A stretch of DNA of 11,321 bases from Gammaproteobacteria bacterium (lineage in GTDB: Bacteria > Pseudomonadota > Gammaproteobacteria > Pseudomonadales > Azotimanducaceae_A): positions 6,318 through 17,638 of the forward strand of contig PAWP01000123.1 in the NCBI GenBank assembly GCA_002714125.1. The letters run 5' to 3'. The translations under genes were made by a program, and so were the position numbers. The notes beneath the pieces were generated by a model. The model saw only the letters and a list, made by a program, of their open reading frames with translations. It made no database searches and was not told the DNA's origin. The stretch's first letter is position 1. Each line of letters starts with the position of its first letter. Positions 1 through 5,846 of this stretch are shown here, in pieces.

Positions 1-86
1 GGATGACACCTATGGTCGGCCGCGGCATCACTTGTTACCTGCAGGACGGTGAACTTGCTCACCCTGGCGACCAACAGGCAGCTTAG
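1..86 (+). CDS. Possible C-terminal end of a gene entering from the left edge
   Basis: The plus-strand frame containing the ATG at 3-5 is open from the left edge to a TAG at 84-86. It encodes about 27 residues ending in GELAHPGDQQAA. No family is recognised. The stop lies within the stop region of the broken minus-strand regulator that ends at 83, so a convergent end-to-end arrangement is possible. With so little sequence, a chance open frame is equally possible. Confidence 0.22.
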   Translation, partial: MTPMVGRGITCYLQDGELAHPGDQQAA

Positions 87-658
87 TCGCGGGGAGAGAT
101 ATTGATCTGCACGTCGAATTCATCGTTATGTAGATAGTCGTCGACACCACGTGCGTATTCGAGATCTATATCGTAAATCAGGCCGTGCTGGGCTCCACAG
201 GAGCATTGCATCACCCAGACCTTGCGCTTCAGCGCTTTCAGCGCGCGCGATACCGTCTCGTGAGTGATGATCACCATGTCTTGTAATCGGTTTAATTGTC
301 ACCGATACCTCGGTCGCTTGTGCTGCGCTATCCCTTGTTGCGACAGACGTTGGCGCTGCCACCATCCTTGAACCGGAGGCAGTCAGGGCGAAGACCTTGG
401 CCAACAGCGTACGATCGCGGATTGGCGTGACTACGTCCTGGATGAGGCTAAAGGTTGAGTCTGGACGCTGAGTAAACGTCTGCAGGATCGCTCCCCGTGA
501 GATTTCCAGGAACTCGCAGGGCTCCTCGCTACGCATGTGGCGTTGCGAGGGCTTTTGACAAACAGTTCGTACTCGCCGAATTATTCACCCGCGTGCATGT
601 CGCGCAGGGCCAAACGTTTACTGTCCAAGTTGGTCACAGAGACTGCGGCTGCGATTGG
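83..658 (-). pseudogene. Crp/Fnr-family transcription regulator, broken by one stop and two frameshifts
   Basis: Three successive minus-strand frames together read as one Crp/Fnr-type regulator. Frame A (658 to about 527) gives a cyclic-nucleotide-binding core: VSVTNLDSKRLALRD, then HAGE, a TAA at 583-581 where the family has an aromatic residue (G-E-Y/F-F-G-E), then FGEYELFVKSPRNATCVA. Frame B (about 527 to 291) continues with EEPCEFLEISR and the helical linker up to SRMVAA. Frame C (about 292 to 83) carries the winged helix-turn-helix, LQDMVIITHETVSRALKALK, and a short C-terminal tail. The joins fit one-base losses or gains near 527 and near 290. The extreme N-terminus upstream of 658 is not recognisable. 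In this family the first domain binds a nucleotide or other effector and the HTH binds DNA. Here no full-length product can be made unless the lesions are sequencing errors. The domain assignment rests on motif order and is fairly secure; the ligand and target genes are unknown. Confidence 0.75.
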
Positions 659-744
659 AAGGGATCTGGGAGCCAGCGAAGCTTGTTGCATGCGTGCTGG
701 GCACAGATCATCTGGTATTCTTGACATTGATTCGCAAGAAGTTG

Positions 745-984
745 AATCGATATGAGAGACGCGAGACGTCTGACTATAGGATGGTCGACATGCCGGCCCC
801 AGAGGGGATTATTGCGAGCGAAGAGAACGCTGCACGTTTGCGTTCGGCCGTCGTCGAACTGCCTGTCCAATAGGAACGCGACATCCTGAACTGGTATCTG
901 CCCGGTCAACCTAAAGAAGTCGTGTGCGTGGCCTTTGAGCTATAGTCGGCGCGCTACGATCGGTTGATCAGCGGGGCGTGCTTC
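745..984 (+). pseudogene. Possible sigma-factor region-4-like remnant with stop codons
   Basis: One continuous plus-strand frame reads PAPEGIIASEENAARLRSAV, then VELPVQ, a TAG (871-873), then ERDILNWYLPGQPKEVVCVAFEL, a TAG (943-945), then SARYDRLISGACF and a TAA (985-987). With the stops ignored, this resembles sigma-70 region 4: an acidic PE..E..rLr.A..eLP..ERdIl block followed by a degenerate helix-turn-helix. A LuxR-type HTH is an alternative. No region 2 or 3 is visible upstream, so at most the 3' end of a gene survives. The resemblance is read by eye and could be chance, so it is offered as a hint only. Confidence 0.28.
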
Positions 985-1135
985 TAATTGGCGGCGCGCG
1001 ATTGGCCAGTAGCGACTTGATCCTTCGAATACCACAGGCGCCGGTGCTTCGCCCGGTGATTGCGGCCTCTGGGAATCCCACAGCGACCCTACGGGCAGGT
1101 AGACTTCGTACTCTGATACTGATGCGTCCTCGGGT

Positions 1136-1498
1136 ATGCCGCGCAAATCGCGTTCTCGTTTTTCCTCAACAATTGTTTACTCAACCGACGGTGATAGGCA
1201 CTGTCCGGGGTGTCAGCGTCCCAAGGCGCAGTGTGTCTGCAGGTCGAAGCCAACCACATCGGGAGACTGTGTTGTGCGCATCGAGCGCGAGACCAAGGGT
1301 CGTAAAGGCAGGGGTGTCACGACGGTCCGCGGTGTGCCGACGCACGAGGTGGCGGAGATGGGCAAGCGTCTGCGTAAACAACTAGGGACCGGTGGGACTG
1401 TCAAGGACGGTGTTATTGAGGTTCAGGGTGATCACGTTGGCACGCTGGTGACGGCACTGACCGCGTTTGGGTACGACACCCGCCCGCGGCCCGGCTGA
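1136..1498 (+). CDS. yciH: SUI1/eIF1-family translation factor YciH
   Basis: This is a 120-residue protein of the bacterial YciH family, homologous to eukaryotic initiation factor eIF1/SUI1. Family members act at the small ribosomal subunit and are thought to influence start-site selection. The N-terminus has the usual YciH cysteine cluster, C23-x2-C26 and C33-x-C35, in the context RHCPGCQRPKAQCVC. The SUI1 fold follows from about residue 45: the basic loop GRKGRGVTTVRGVP (55-68), the LGTGGTVKDGVIEVQGDH strand-loop-strand (83-100), and a terminal helix ending in FGYDTRPRPG. The length is close to that of E. coli YciH (about 108 residues). The ATG at 1136 is the first usable start after an in-frame TAG at 1100-1102. 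No strong Shine-Dalgarno sequence precedes it. The gene stands alone between eroded DNA and the convergent MaoC gene. Confidence 0.93.
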   Translation: MPRKSRSRFSSTIVYSTDGDRHCPGCQRPKAQCVCRSKPTTSGDCVVRIERETKGRKGRGVTTVRGVPTHEVAEMGKRLRKQLGTGGTVKDGVIEVQGDHVGTLVTALTAFGYDTRPRPG

Positions 1499-1513
1499 GG
1501 GTGGGGTAGTGGT

Positions 1514-1531
1514 ACGAGGGATTAACCTCGT
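1514..1531. terminator. Candidate bidirectional hairpin between convergent genes
   Basis: ACGAGG (1514-1519) and CCTCGT (1526-1531) form a perfect 6-bp stem around the 6-nt loop GATTAA. The loop and right arm contain the TAA stop of the MaoC frame (1522-1524). The hairpin lies 16 nt after the yciH stop. There is no T-tract on either side, so intrinsic termination would be weak at best. Confidence 0.3.
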
Positions 1532-1971
1532 GACGACAATTCCACTACCGCAGTGCCGAGGGCAGTAGCAAGACCGGCCTGGTTCTGATTGACGAGCTGT
1601 ACTTCAACTAGGTGTTTCTCTCTTTCGACCGTTTTCCCGGTCACCTCGCCTACCACGGTATTGGTGTCACCCACGATGTTGGGATGGCGCACCTGCGCAT
1701 TTAGGCGCCGCAAGGTCGCGTCGTCGCCCATCCAGTCATAGACGATCTGTGCCAGCCAGCAGACCCGCTGGGGACCAAAATCAAACTGCCCCGGCATATT
1801 GCGGCGTTTCATGGCGTGCTCTTCATCGAAACGCCCGCCGCCGCCCAGGTCACCTGAACCTTCGGCGTCGAGAGCAGCTCTGGGGGAGCGCCCGGTACCC
1901 AATACACCGTGTGTGAAGAGAAACAGCTCTGTGACGGAGTAGGTCCCTTTTTGCAGTGTATCGAGTTTGTC
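1522..1971 (-). pseudogene. C-terminal MaoC/hot-dog domain, cut off by an in-frame TGA
   Basis: This is the in-frame continuation of the N-terminal MaoC half after the TGA at 1974-1972, 149 codons to a TAA. It starts DKLDTLQKGTYSVTELFLF, which directly continues the preceding RYFEDVNV and completes the conserved 'FEDVxVGD' entry motif of a MaoC domain, with TGA in place of the glycine codon. The domain continues with MPGQFDFGPQRVCWLAQIVYD, then DWMGDD, LRRLNAQVRHPN and VGDTNTVVGEV, as usual for the second hot-dog domain of two-domain MaoC dehydratases. No ATG or GTG lies near the domain start. The first ATG is about 50 codons in, and only CTG or TTG occur earlier. The ATG overlapping the TGA (ATGA at 1975-1972) opens a different frame that stops after about 42 codons. 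The half is therefore unlikely to be expressed alone. The sequence looks recently lost, because conservation is intact apart from this stop. Confidence 0.8.
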
Positions 1972-2622
1972 TCATACGTTTACATCCTCGAAGTAGCGTA
2001 TCTCTGCGCCGCGGCGCTCACGCTCCCAGACGAGGGGGTCCGCGGCAACGATGCTGGTGCGCTCGCCGTCTGATTCGCCATCCTGCTTCGCTTCGCGGTC
2101 GTATTCGAGCGTATGGCCCATGTTTTCGTAGCGTGCCATCGTGGTTTTGACGTTGGCAACCACCTCCTGGCGTTGGTTCGTGTAGGTAACCAGGCCCGTG
2201 TTGAACTGAATAGGTCCAATGCGGCGGCTGGTCTTGCGCATCGTTTCGCCCACTACCTCGGTTGAGGTGATGGTGTCGCCTACCCAGATCGGGCGCAGCC
2301 ACTCAATGTCGGCGCCTGCATAGTTCACTGGGAGAAACTGGGTCGAGACCCGCTTGCGGTCGATGTTGCCGGTTTCTCCGGCAACCACGCCGAGACTCAC
2401 GCCATAGATAAAGGTGGGCGGCGCGGTCATCATACCGAAGCGGCTGGCGGCCGCGTGGCTCTCGCTGCGGTGCAGCGGGTTGTAGTCGCCTACACCGTCG
2501 CCAAATCGACGAATGTTGTCGAGGCTGGCTTCTTTGCTGGGCTTGTTGGCCAGCGTTTCGCCGATGGTTGCCTTGTACTCTTCAGCAAAGTCATCGATGG
2601 TTTTGATCAAACCCTCGCTCAT
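1972..2622 (-). CDS. N-terminal half of a two-domain MaoC-family dehydratase
   Basis: This 216-residue open frame begins MSEGLIKTIDDFAEEY. It has the MaoC N-terminal (FAS1_DH-like) domain signature: FGDGVGDYNPLHRSESHAAA, then SRFGMMTAPPTFIYGV. A second strand-rich stretch (WLRPIWVGDTITS through GLVTYTNQRQEVVANVKTTM) completes one hot-dog fold. The G-D-x-N-P-L-H segment is where hydratase catalytic residues lie in this superfamily. These enzymes typically hydrate or dehydrate enoyl-type CoA thioesters in the cytoplasm. The frame ends in RYFEDVNV followed by TGA; the family normally continues with G-D and a second domain, which is present downstream in frame. The ATG at 2622 is preferred over one at 2709 because GGAGG (2632-2628) stands five bases before it. 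The gene is the last of the leftward run, 90 nt after the SDR stop. Whether the truncated product functions is unknown. Confidence 0.85.
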   Translation of the reverse strand: MSEGLIKTIDDFAEEYKATIGETLANKPSKEASLDNIRRFGDGVGDYNPLHRSESHAAASRFGMMTAPPTFIYGVSLGVVAGETGNIDRKRVSTQFLPVNYAGADIEWLRPIWVGDTITSTEVVGETMRKTSRRIGPIQFNTGLVTYTNQRQEVVANVKTTMARYENMGHTLEYDREAKQDGESDGERTSIVAADPLVWERERRGAEIRYFEDVNV

Positions 2623-2627
2623 GGGAT

Positions 2628-2632
2628 CCTCC
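2628..2632 (-). promoter_or_regulatory. Strong ribosome binding site fixing the MaoC start
   Basis: On the minus strand GGAGG is followed by ATCCC and then the ATG at 2622. This is an ideal Shine-Dalgarno sequence and spacing. It argues against the longer frame starting at 2709, whose first 29 residues (MQGSITARLPTTPKSPWG and onward) look non-coding. Confidence 0.75.
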
Positions 2633-2712
2633 GGGTAAGGCCGTTGGCCGAGCATACCCCACGGAGACTTTGGTGTTGTTGGCAGCCTGGCTGTGATCGA
2701 GCCCTGCAATAC

Positions 2713-3480
2713 TCAGTCTCCCGAGATTGTGATTCTCTGGTTAGTAATGTAACGACCGTCTTCGGAGCAGAGGTGCGCCACCGTAGCGGCTATGTCCTCC
2801 GGCGCACAGACAAACCCAAACGGGCTACGCGCGCCAACGGCGTCGATGTCGGTGCCTCCGCCGGTGGCCTCCACGATCTTGCGCCCCATGTCTGTGTCGA
2901 CTAGTCCTGGCGCAATCATGTTGACTCGCATGCCGTTTGGTTTTTCCTCGCGTGCGAGAGTGTGGGCCATGGATTCAAGCGCGGCCTTGCTAACCGAGTA
3001 CACACCGAAGCCGGGGTTCAGTGCCTGGGCTGCAATAGATGAAATCATTATGACATCACTTCGTGCCGAATGGCGTAGATGTGGTACCAGATTCCGACAA
3101 AGCCAGATCGGTCCCCAGACGTTGACGTCCAGCAAGGTCGTCCATTGCTCGTTGGTGGCATCCGTGACGCTGGGCCGGTTGATGTATGCCGAGCCCAGTC
3201 CAGCGTTGTTGACGAGTGCATCAATGGTGCCGAAATCAGCGATGGCCGACTCACACATGCTAACCACGTCAGCCTCGACGCCGACGTTGGCTTTGTAGAT
3301 CCTGGCGATCACGCCCGCAGCTTGTGCCGCGGCTGCGGCTTCTTCGGCGGCGTCAGCATTGCTGGTGTAGTTGATGGCTACGTTGGCTCCTTCAGCGGCG
3401 AAGCGATTCACAATCGCCCGGCCAATACCCCGGCTGCCACCAGTGATGAGTGCGGTACGGCCTTCGAGTTTACCTGGCAT
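2713..3480 (-). CDS. Short-chain dehydrogenase/reductase (SDR), FabG-like
   Basis: This is a 255-residue classical SDR, the usual length for the family. It would oxidise or reduce a hydroxy/keto group with a nicotinamide cofactor. Visible motifs are the Rossmann glycine loop TGGSRGIG (13-20), the INYTSN stretch after the second strand (often seen in NADP(H)-using FabG-like enzymes), NNAG (91-94), and the active-site set N120, S148, Y161 and K165 (YSVSK at 161-165). The C-terminal part has the usual PGLVDTDM and an ending of GRYITNQRITISGD. The position that is often Asp in the D-V motif before helix 3 reads Asn here (A-N-V, 64-66), a minor deviation. The ATG at 3480 is preceded by AAGAGGG with a ten-base spacer. 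It lies between the amidase-like ORF (22 nt upstream) and the MaoC gene downstream, and is probably co-transcribed with the aminotransferase. The FabG-like context with MaoC suggests a 3-hydroxy/3-keto acyl step, but the substrate is not evident. Confidence 0.93.
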   Translation of the reverse strand: MPGKLEGRTALITGGSRGIGRAIVNRFAAEGANVAINYTSNADAAEEAAAAAQAAGVIARIYKANVGVEADVVSMCESAIADFGTIDALVNNAGLGSAYINRPSVTDATNEQWTTLLDVNVWGPIWLCRNLVPHLRHSARSDVIMISSIAAQALNPGFGVYSVSKAALESMAHTLAREEKPNGMRVNMIAPGLVDTDMGRKIVEATGGGTDIDAVGARSPFGFVCAPEDIAATVAHLCSEDGRYITNQRITISGD

Positions 3481-3502
3481 GTCGTTTATGCCCTCTTTTG
3501 AA

Positions 3503-3820
3503 TTAGAGTGCGCGCGATATTAGCGGCAGCAGGGCCAGCGAGCCAAACACTGGGGGAGCATCAGCCAGGTGTACTGCCACTGGCAGGCCCTTGGTCGAGT
3601 GGGAATGCAGTTGGGTGTCACGGTTGCCCAATACGTCGTGGTTGATCCAGTTTGCGTGGGTCAGTGCGAGCAGCGCGTCGGCTGCCAACTTGTCTGTGCT
3701 GAACGTGAGCAGTGCATCTACAGGCAGATCATTGATGGAGTCTGCAACCAGATCGCACATAAGGACATACAAGCCGGTCTGATTCCACACATCGCCTAGC
3801 ACCAGCCAGTCGGACCTCAT
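3503..3820 (-). pseudogene. ORF resembling an eroded amidase-signature C-terminus
   Basis: This is a 105-codon ORF wedged between the aminotransferase and SDR genes. Its last 40 residues, HDVLGNRDTQLHSHSTKGLP and VAVHLADAPP to LLPLISRAL, resemble the C-terminal end of amidase-signature enzymes (NxxGxPAxxLP...GLPVGVQLVG...LLxLAxxLE). The earlier VDALLTFSTDK could match the 'yDvLltPt' strand of that family. The catalytic Lys-Ser-Ser core of amidases, which lies far upstream in the family, is absent, so this cannot be an active amidase. The same frame stays open upstream between the stops at 3908 and about 3826 (27 codons including TNESMIERLARKDDNATII), separated from this ORF by one TGA. That stretch may belong to the same remnant. 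Alternatively this is an unrelated small gene of the operon. The weak start context (no clear Shine-Dalgarno) favours a remnant. Confidence 0.45.
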
Positions 3821-3907
3821 CTCTCAGATGATGGTTGCGTTGTCGTCTTTACGCGCCAGGCGCTCGATCATAGATTCGTTGGTGAAACCGGTGCTCGCTC
3901 GATAGGT

Positions 3908-5113
3908 TCAGAGGCTGGCGAATGCCCGTTCGGTCCCCTCGAGGGCAAGGTCAATGTCCTCCTCGGTATGGGCAAGCGACAAGAACATGTTGTGCCACGG
4001 GTGCAGAAAGACGCCTTGTTTAAGAGCTGCCTGGCAGAATGCAAAGCCTAGTTTGGAGTCTTTGTCATCTTCGAACATCAGAGTTGGCATCACGGGCGGG
4101 CCTGACTGCAGTACGGAGTGCCCGTGCCGTTGGGCCTGCTCATAGATGCCGTCCCGAAACCGCTGCCCTAGCGCTTTTAGCCGAACCGGCGCGTTCTCCT
4201 CCTCCAGGATAGAGAGTGTTTCGATACTGGCGGCCATGGGGGCAGCTTGGTACCAGAACGAGCCCGTAACAAAGGTGCTGGCTGCCGCTTCGCGCCAGGG
4301 TTCACTGCCTAGGATGGCGGCAATAGGTTCGCCGTTGCCGATGGCCTTGCCCCACGCTGACAGATCGGGGTGGACGCCGTGTTCCGCCCACGATGCATCA
4401 AGCGATAAGCGCATCCCGGCGCGTACGTCATCGAGGATCAGAGCGGCATCTTCTTGATCGCACAACGCCCGCACCGCCTTGGCAAAATCGGGATCGGTGA
4501 GTTCCTGGTGGAATCCCGCATCGTGCCGAAAGGCTGACACAACAATTCCGGCGATGTCGCCGCTGTGCGTACGGACTACTTCGGTCACGTTTTCGATATC
4601 GTTGAACCGATACATTGGGAAGTGCATATAGTCTTCTTCCGGCGTGCCCTTGGTACGTCGGGAGGCCCATGGCTGGGCGCCGTGATAAGCGCCCTTGGCG
4701 ACCAGGATTTTGCGCTTTCCAGCACGGCCACGCGCAATCTGATTGCAGACGGTGGTCGAGTCGTTGCCGTTTTTGGCAAAGATGGCCCACTCGGCGTGGC
4801 TGATCTGGCGCGTCAACTTTTCCGCCAACTCCACGATTACGGGCGCGGGTGCATTACCGATGTCGATGGTCTCCCGCTGCCGGTCGGCTGCTGCGCGTAC
4901 GCGCGGGTTGGCATAACCTGCGATCATTGGCCCGTAGCTGCACATGAAGTCGATGTACTCGTTGCCGTCGACGTCCCACAGACGGCATCCTTCGCCGCGT
5001 TGGAAATACTGCGGGTAGCCCTCAGGCAACATTCGGTAGGTGGACATGTGGCCGTACATGCCACCCGGAATGACAGCCTCGCCACGTGCTTTCAGTTCGT
5101 CGTTTTGGCTCAT
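3908..5113 (-). CDS. Class-III PLP aminotransferase, glutamate-1-semialdehyde aminomutase-like
   Basis: This is a 401-residue cytoplasmic fold-type-I PLP enzyme of the class-III family, somewhat shorter than E. coli HemL (about 426). Landmarks are the N-terminal GGMYGHMSTYR, LWDVDGNEYIDFMCSYGPMI (45-64), KNGNDSTT (114-121) at the usual phosphate-binding N/S-G-x-E-A position, AYHG (142-145), ILDDVRAGMR (226-235) whose D228 should contact the PLP ring nitrogen, and SAWGKAIGNG (252-261) with K256 as the Schiff-base lysine. GSFWY (284-288) falls where the family has its GT phosphate contact. The usual GTEA and DEV are changed (GNDS, DDV), and the normal 'EP' strand reads SAFRHDAG, which points away from true haem synthesis. 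It is probably a catabolic aminotransferase or aminomutase acting on an amino acid or amine. It is the first gene of the leftward operon. Start ATG at 5113 has a modest AGGG seven bases upstream and overlapping palindromes about 50-76 nt upstream. Confidence 0.9.
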   Translation of the reverse strand: MSQNDELKARGEAVIPGGMYGHMSTYRMLPEGYPQYFQRGEGCRLWDVDGNEYIDFMCSYGPMIAGYANPRVRAAADRQRETIDIGNAPAPVIVELAEKLTRQISHAEWAIFAKNGNDSTTVCNQIARGRAGKRKILVAKGAYHGAQPWASRRTKGTPEEDYMHFPMYRFNDIENVTEVVRTHSGDIAGIVVSAFRHDAGFHQELTDPDFAKAVRALCDQEDAALILDDVRAGMRLSLDASWAEHGVHPDLSAWGKAIGNGEPIAAILGSEPWREAAASTFVTGSFWYQAAPMAASIETLSILEEENAPVRLKALGQRFRDGIYEQAQRHGHSVLQSGPPVMPTLMFEDDKDSKLGFAFCQAALKQGVFLHPWHNMFLSLAHTEEDIDLALEGTERAFASL

Positions 5114-5162
5114 AGAGCTTGCCCTGCTGAAGTGGTTCTACAGACCCTACCAAAAACGCGTC

Positions 5163-5188
5163 CGCCGTACGGCGAGATCAATCTCGCC
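5163..5188. promoter_or_regulatory. Two overlapping palindromes, candidate operator
   Basis: CGCCGTACGGCG (5163-5174) is a perfect 12-bp palindrome. Its last four bases overlap GGCGAGAT-CA-ATCTCGCC (5171-5188), two perfect 8-bp arms around a 2-bp centre. Both sit 50-76 nt upstream of the aminotransferase ATG, a typical place for a dimeric repressor or activator site. No promoter elements could be matched to them with confidence. In the minus-strand transcript the 8-bp arms could not pair as drawn because the loop would be too small, so a DNA-protein site is more likely than an RNA hairpin. Confidence 0.5.
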
Positions 5189-5589
5189 CGTTCTGAGGCT
5201 GGCGGAACCAGTCTGCTGACGATTGGCTTTGCCACCGCCCGGCGAGCCTCCCTGAAGACTTCTTTTCAAGGTGGCGACTTCTGTACACATCGAACCCAGG
5301 GTCGATGGTTACATTACGCGGAATCACATGTAGAAGTTATTGGGGCACGTTCTGTCGGCAGTCGATGTCGTTGCGCTGGTAAACGAGCAACGCCGGTGGC
5401 TTCCGGTGCCTCGACACAGTCGTGGGACAATTCCTTTGAGAGTACGTGGACTTTTACTGAATTCGGCTCGCATCAGGCCCAGCAAGTTCTCACGGTGCGT
5501 GTAATAGGATAAGGATGGCGCCGTGATCGTACCGGCGCTTACAGAGGCAGACCGAACCGTGTTTGCCCTGGACTATACAGGCGCGTTCG

Positions 5590-5715
5590 GTGTTTCCGGA
5601 GCGTATCCGGCAGAAAGGTCTCGGCGTGATCTTTCTCTGCTCAATAGTCATGGTGAGCCCCGTATCCGCTCAAGCATGTATCCCTCGCGACGGCTCGTCC
5701 AACGACTTATTCTAA
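5590..5715 (+). pseudogene. Possible remnant of a secreted protein: signal-peptide-like leader
   Basis: A 41-codon frame beginning at GTG 5590 reads VFPERIRQKG, then the hydrophobic LGVIFLCSIVMV, then SPVSAQA followed by CIPRDGSSNDLF and TAA. This has the three parts of a Sec signal peptide: a basic n-region, a hydrophobic core, and a small-residue A-x-A-type cleavage region (A-Q-A). Only about 12 residues follow, so it would be either a tiny secreted peptide or the head of a lost gene. No clear ribosome binding site is present and the composition could be chance. Confidence 0.2.
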
Positions 5716-5835
5716 TGGTCCGATCAGTTGGGTTGACTGCGCACACATGGTGCGTCCTTTGCTTATGAGGCAGACTAGGTCAAAGAGCCCACTCTGCACA
5801 GGTGGCTTAACAGCACAAACAAAACGCACACTGAA

Positions 5836-5841
5836 GGGGAG
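5836..5841 (+). promoter_or_regulatory. Ribosome binding site of the amidohydrolase gene
   Basis: GGGGAG within AAGGGGAG stands five bases before the ATG at 5847. This is a strong Shine-Dalgarno match that fixes the start, and the protein sequence matches its family from this methionine onward. Confidence 0.75.
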
Positions 5842-5846
5842 TTCAG

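Larger units (their letters stand above)
5114..5846. other. 733-bp divergent intergenic region
   Basis: This region separates the divergently transcribed aminotransferase and amidohydrolase genes. Apart from the palindromes at 5163-5188 and a possible signal-peptide remnant at 5590-5715, I see no convincing gene. Its open frames are short or are extensions of the shadow frame antisense to the aminotransferase. A small inverted repeat (CGCAC 5740-5744, GTGCG 5750-5754) occurs about 95 nt upstream of the amidohydrolase start. No confident -35/-10 pair was found on either strand. The length leaves room for a lost gene. Confidence 0.5.

Noticed and set aside
634..909. A 91-codon minus-strand frame as the N-terminus of the Crp-type regulator
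   Set aside because: It is in a different frame from the readable VSVTNLDSKR segment and shows none of the expected N-terminal cyclic-nucleotide-domain pattern.
940..1146. A 68-codon minus-strand frame overlapping the yciH start (contains EYEVYLPVGSLWDSQ and PAPVVFEGSSRYW)
   Set aside because: It reads smoothly and PAPVVFE faintly recalls the N-terminus of CocE-type hydrolases, but there is no supporting motif, and it overlaps the start of yciH. It is too weak to call.
1972..1974. TGA read as glycine or selenocysteine
   Set aside because: yciH, the aminotransferase, the amidohydrolase and the membrane protein all end at TGA in family-typical places, so the code is standard. A selenocysteine at a structural glycine of a MaoC domain is not expected, and no SECIS-like stem was apparent.
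2623..2709. Extended MaoC start at 2709
   Set aside because: The extra 29 residues are low-similarity and the GGAGG with ideal spacing belongs to the ATG at 2622.
4565..5512. A 315-codon plus-strand open frame
   Set aside because: It runs antisense to the well-supported aminotransferase for more than half its length and shows no recognisable motif. It is a shadow frame created by the composition of the real gene.
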